Shown here: in pieces, positions 60,994 to 64,000 of the stretch | Position numbering within the stretch: the stretch's first letter is position 1 | Layout: each line of letters begins with the position of its first letter | DNA from: Nitrospira sp. | GTDB taxonomy: Bacteria > Nitrospirota > Nitrospiria > Nitrospirales > Nitrospiraceae | Length of the DNA: 64,000 nt | Reading direction: 5' to 3' | Assembly: GCA_035968315.1 (NCBI GenBank) | Contig: JAVYIN010000005.1 | Location: forward strand, 744,001 to 808,000 | Program-made: the position numbers and the translations under genes | Notes under the pieces: model-generated | What the model saw: only the letters and a program-made list of their open reading frames with translations | What the model was told of the DNA's origin: nothing | The model's database searches: none

Positions 60994-62079
60994 TCAGCGT
61001 GAAATCAAGTGCACAGCCCCGGCTTTCATGGCAGCAGTAACGGGACTTCCAATACACAGTCTCAAATCTTCCATCGCCCCCCTCGTCACCAGCGCAGCGA
61101 GTGGAAACCCGCAGTCGATCATGACCTGCACCATCACCCCTTGCGGCATCATGCCGGTCACGGAGCCGACGAGATGGTTGCGCGCACTAGTCATCCCGCT
61201 GCCGGCCGGCTCTAATACGACATCCTCGGCCCTGATACAGACCAGCACCGATGCCCCGACCGGATGAGCCCCTAGTCCCTTGAGCGTCGTGCCGTTCACC
61301 CGAACCGTCGCCAGCCCCTCGCCTTGTTCAATCACGCTCCCCTCGACCACCGTTTCGACACCGACGATCAGCGCGACGTCGGCATTCTTGGGACGGGAAA
61401 ACACGTCTTTCGGCGAACCGACTTGCAGCACATTTCCCTTGCCCATCACGGCGATGACATCGCCGAAGGTCAGGGCTTCGGTCCAATCGTGCGTGACGAT
61501 GATGGAGGGCAGGGCCAGTTGGGTCAACAGCCGCCGCAGATCGCCCCGCACTTGCACACGCGTAGGCGCATCGAGCGCGGAAAGCGGTTCATCCAGCAAG
61601 AGCAACTGCGGCCGCGGGGCAACGGCCCGCGCCAGCGCCACCCGCTGCTGCTGACCGCCGGACAATTCTCGTGGCTTGGCCGACTCCAGCCCTTGCAACT
61701 GGAACAGCTCGATCATTTCTTCCACCCGTGTCATCCGTTCGGCAAGCGACAACTCGCCAAGTCCATACCCGATGTTCCCCGCCACCGTGTAGTTGGGAAA
61801 CAACGCATAGTCTTGGGGCATATAGCCGATCCGGCGCTCCTGCGGAGGCACCCGCACCCTGGCCTCAGCATCGAGCCACGTGCGCGAGATAAACCGGATG
61901 GTTCCGCGCTCCGGCCACTCAAGGCCTGCGATCGAGCGCAGCACGGTGGTCTTTCCGGATCCGGACGGGCCGAACAGCACCAGAGACGTGGCCTGATCAA
62001 GAGGATACCGGATCGCCGCATGGATCGGCGGACGCCCCGGATAGGTCTTGGTGATGTCGATGGCTACTTCTGCGGCCAT
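60994..62079 (-). CDS. modC: Molybdate ABC transporter, ATP-binding protein
   Basis: ModC powers molybdate uptake. The 361 residues contain Walker A GPSGSGKT (37-44), the signature RELSGGQQQRVALARAV, Walker B LLLLDEPLSALD, and a C-terminal MOBE-like molybdate-binding region (about 290-361; HLVGSVTGMMPQGVMVQVMI). Its start overlaps the end of modB by 16 bases, as in many mod operons. Cytoplasmic side of the membrane. Confidence 0.94.
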   Translation of the reverse strand: MAAEVAIDITKTYPGRPPIHAAIRYPLDQATSLVLFGPSGSGKTTVLRSIAGLEWPERGTIRFISRTWLDAEARVRVPPQERRIGYMPQDYALFPNYTVAGNIGYGLGELSLAERMTRVEEMIELFQLQGLESAKPRELSGGQQQRVALARAVAPRPQLLLLDEPLSALDAPTRVQVRGDLRRLLTQLALPSIIVTHDWTEALTFGDVIAVMGKGNVLQVGSPKDVFSRPKNADVALIVGVETVVEGSVIEQGEGLATVRVNGTTLKGLGAHPVGASVLVCIRAEDVVLEPAGSGMTSARNHLVGSVTGMMPQGVMVQVMIDCGFPLAALVTRGAMEDLRLCIGSPVTAAMKAGAVHLISR

Positions 62080-62738
62080 GCCGCCCAGACCTTTCGATTC
62101 ATGGCATAGACCGTCAGCAATACGAGATACGACACCACCAGGAGAAAGAACGCCGTCTTCGCCGCCCCCGCATAATTCAGCGCCTGCACCTCGTCATAAA
62201 TGTCGATCGAGACCGTCCTCGTCTCCCCGGCGATATTGCCGCCGACCATGAGGACCACACCGAACTCGCCAAGCGTATGGGCGAAGCTGAGCACCACGCC
62301 CGTAATGAGCCCGGTGGCCGAGAGGGGGACAATGAGCCGAAAGAACGTCTGCACCTTGGAGCGGCCCAGCGTCCAGGAGGCTTCGAGCAAGCGGCGATCG
62401 ACCTGCTCGAACGCCGACGCGAACGGCTGTACGGCAAACGGCAAGCTATACAGAATCGACGCCAACAAAAGCCCTTCGAAGGTGAATGGAAGAGGATGGC
62501 CGACCAGGTCCACATAGAAGCGGCCGATGGGGCTATGAGGCCCAATGGCGACGAGGATGTAGAACCCCAGCACCGTCGGCGGGAGCACCAGCGGCAAGGC
62601 GACAATCGACTCGACCAGAAATTTCCAGCGCCAGGTTGAAAACGTGACCCAATAGGCGATCGGCAACCCGATCAGCAGCAAGGAGCCAGCCGTAAGGCTG
62701 GCCAATTTGACAGTGACCCAAATGGCAAGCCAGTTCAT
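62064..62738 (-). CDS. modB: Molybdate ABC transporter, permease
   Basis: The 224-residue inner-membrane protein has about five to six hydrophobic segments and the permease EAA-like loop (EASWTLGRSKVQTFFRLIVP). It forms the channel with ModC. It starts 13 bases after the small lipoprotein gene and overlaps modC by 16 bases. Length and order match ModB. Confidence 0.94.
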   Translation of the reverse strand: MNWLAIWVTVKLASLTAGSLLLIGLPIAYWVTFSTWRWKFLVESIVALPLVLPPTVLGFYILVAIGPHSPIGRFYVDLVGHPLPFTFEGLLLASILYSLPFAVQPFASAFEQVDRRLLEASWTLGRSKVQTFFRLIVPLSATGLITGVVLSFAHTLGEFGVVLMVGGNIAGETRTVSIDIYDEVQALNYAGAAKTAFFLLVVSYLVLLTVYAMNRKVWAAWPQK

Positions 62739-62751
62739 CTCAGAATACGTC

Positions 62752-63081
62752 CTACTTGCATATGAACTGCATTCCCCACCGCCGGCCGGTGACCTCCCCC
62801 TCCGCCCCTTCCACGCTGGACAGGCTGCCGTACCCTTTGACTTCCCCCTCCTTCAGCACCACGTAGCCGGACGGACACTTCTGCTCCATGACCTTCAACG
62901 CCTCTCTCCGATGGATTGAGCCCATCGGCCCCCCACGCTCTTCTTTAAAGAGGTAGGACACGACCCCGCTCGTCGGCGTCTCCCGCACCATCGTCACGGC
63001 ATCGGAGCATCCGGCGCTAACAGCGAACACCGCCGCACCGAACAGCGCCTTCACCGCATTATCTCGGCAATGTAAATCCAT
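62752..63081 (-). CDS. Small lipoprotein within the mod operon, 109 aa
   Basis: The protein has a short hydrophobic signal ending VSAGC (Cys25), so it is a predicted lipoprotein. The mature part (SYLFKEERGGPMGSIHRREAL, KCPSGYVVLKEGEVKGYG) has two conserved-looking Cys and no known domain. It overlaps the end of modA by 23 bases and lies between modA and modB, so it is co-transcribed with them. GAGG lies 4 bases before its ATG. It might assist molybdate binding or release at the membrane; that is inference from position. Confidence 0.72.
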   Translation of the reverse strand: MDLHCRDNAVKALFGAAVFAVSAGCSDAVTMVRETPTSGVVSYLFKEERGGPMGSIHRREALKVMEQKCPSGYVVLKEGEVKGYGSLSSVEGAEGEVTGRRWGMQFICK

Positions 63082-63820
63082 ACCGCCTCATGATGTCCTG
63101 CCCCTGCGAGCTTTGTAAGAATTCCAGGAAGCTCCGCGCCGCGGCCTGATTCTTGGATTGTTTGAGAATCACCGCCCCCTGCTCCAACGAAGGATACGCC
63201 TCAGCCGGAATCTCCCAGTAAGAGCCTTTGTCTTTCATGGCAGGGGCCATCGCAAGCGATAACGCGATGACCCCGATGTCACAAGCACCGGATTCGATAA
63301 ACTGCGCGGCCTGCGAGATATTCTCCCCCAAGATCAGTTTATCTTTGACCGATTCGTAGACCTTGGCGTACTCCATCGCCGCTACCGCCGCACGACCATA
63401 CGGGGCATGTTTGGGATTCGCAATCGCAATCTTCTTGATACCCGGCTCCCGCAGGACATCGAGCCCCTTAGATACATCCAGGCGCGATGCCGTCCCTGCC
63501 CATAAGACAATGCGCCCCACCGCGTATCGATAGAGCGACCCTGGCACCGTGAGCCCGGCCTCTTCCAGCTTCTTGGGGTACCCGCTATCGGCGGAAAAAT
63601 ACAGATCGAAGGGCGCCCCGTTCTGAATCTGCGCATAGAAATTGCCCGACGACCCCAACGACAGCTTCACATGGTTCCCCGTAGTCTTTTCATATTCGGC
63701 CACGAGTTCCTTGAACGCGAAATTCAGATCCGACGCCGCGGCAATCGTCACCTCCTCCGCGCCGGCCAGGTTTACACCTGAGAGGACAAGCATACATATG
63801 ATGGCAATGATTCGAAGCAT
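63059..63820 (-). CDS. modA: Molybdate ABC transporter, periplasmic binding protein
   Basis: ModA captures molybdate or tungstate in the periplasm. The 253 residues begin with a signal peptide (cleaved near AGA, about residue 21), then TIAAASDLNFAFKELVAEY, LSLGSSGNFYAQIQNGAPFD, LYFSADSGYPKKLEEAG and FIESGACDIGVIALSLA, the typical ModA pattern. AAGGAGG lies 7 bases before the ATG and overlaps the stop codon of the preceding barrel gene, so all may be one operon. Confidence 0.95.
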   Translation of the reverse strand: MLRIIAIICMLVLSGVNLAGAEEVTIAAASDLNFAFKELVAEYEKTTGNHVKLSLGSSGNFYAQIQNGAPFDLYFSADSGYPKKLEEAGLTVPGSLYRYAVGRIVLWAGTASRLDVSKGLDVLREPGIKKIAIANPKHAPYGRAAVAAMEYAKVYESVKDKLILGENISQAAQFIESGACDIGVIALSLAMAPAMKDKGSYWEIPAEAYPSLEQGAVILKQSKNQAAARSFLEFLQSSQGQDIMRRYGFTLPR

Positions 63821-63832
63821 AGCCCGGCCTCC

Positions 63833-64000
63833 TTAAAAGAATATTTGATATTGGATGCGGACCGCATTTTCAATCAACGTCCTGGCATTCACATCCAATG
63901 CTACGGTTCCGGACGGGAAATTGGTGCCCACCGCCGGCAACGGCGCACTACGTCCAATCGCAAAGCCGCCTTGTCCCATCGCAATATTGCTATAGGTCAC
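63833..64000 (-). CDS. 3' end of an outer-membrane beta-barrel protein (partial)
   Basis: Only the last 55 codons are in the window. They end RIQYQIFF, with the C-terminal Phe and alternate aromatic residues that are typical of outer-membrane barrels recognised by BAM. The preceding GQGGFAIGRSAPLPAVG is a loop-like stretch. The gene is first in line before modA on the minus strand, so it may be a porin or TonB-type receptor for molybdate, but the rest is outside the window. Confidence 0.7.
   Translation of the reverse strand: MTYSNIAMGQGGFAIGRSAPLPAVGTNFPSGTVALDVNARTLIENAVRIQYQIFF

Noticed and set aside
1-64000. CRISPR arrays, insertion sequences, integrase genes
   Set aside because: I saw no regularly spaced direct repeats and no transposase or integrase-like protein on either strand.

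Overview
The window is about 60 percent G+C by eye and densely coded on both strands. It looks like a chromosomal segment of a Nitrospirota bacterium, probably Nitrospira. The grounds are gene content and general protein style: PilZ and HDOD proteins, a chlorite-dismutase-superfamily protein, YCF48 and TIG secreted proteins, and a molybdate transporter. No rRNA or other decisive marker is present, so the genus is an inference.

Layout. 0.1-13.9 kb: glycogen branching enzyme (glgB), periplasmic SlyD-like FKBP, an M15-like exported protein, a lone receiver, PilZ, VanZ-like protein, an unknown protein, a double-domain SagB-type nitroreductase, HDOD response regulator, TPR proteins, a PagL-like lipid A deacylase with a lipoprotein, and an arabinokinase-type glycosyltransferase. 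14.0-20.3 kb: ECF sigma factor with RskA-type anti-sigma factor, tadA, a phosphopantetheinyl transferase, tRNA-Ser(CGA), a DUF2779 nuclease-like protein and a MATE exporter. 20.4-23.3 kb: a lower-GC two-gene island, an isonitrile-synthase-like protein followed by an asparagine-synthetase-like protein without the glutaminase cysteine. This is the best candidate in the window for an undescribed biosynthetic system. 23.3-27.6 kb: a ketopantoate reductase with an extra molybdopterin-oxidoreductase-like tail, a sirtuin, a HAD phosphatase and a receiver-helical protein.

27.7-37.7 kb is a housekeeping block on the plus strand: valS-nadC-birA-coaX and grpE-dnaK-dnaJ-rsmE. 37.7-49.1 kb runs on the minus strand: a secreted TIG/YCF48 pair with a strong promoter and long leader, ridA, deoB, PilZ, deoC, mltG, ruvX, alaS, recX and recA. 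49.3-58.2 kb: pilT, thpR-cinA, a cytoplasmic chlorite-dismutase/ChdC-family protein with a clear terminator, several unknown proteins and lipoproteins, and an SDR oxidoreductase.

58.3-61.0 kb is an AT-richer, gene-poor stretch after tRNA-Met(CAT). It holds a 27-residue Lys/Ala histone-tail-like protein, a second hairpin that covaries with the one behind that gene, an XRE-S24 (LexA/CI-type) repressor whose 17-bp palindromic operator lies next to its start codon, two small genes behind it (coiled coil, zinc ribbon), a perfect 30-bp palindrome and a DnaA-box sequence. 61.0-64.0 kb is a minus-strand molybdate transport operon (modA, a small lipoprotein, modB, modC) behind the 3' end of an outer-membrane barrel gene that runs off the window.
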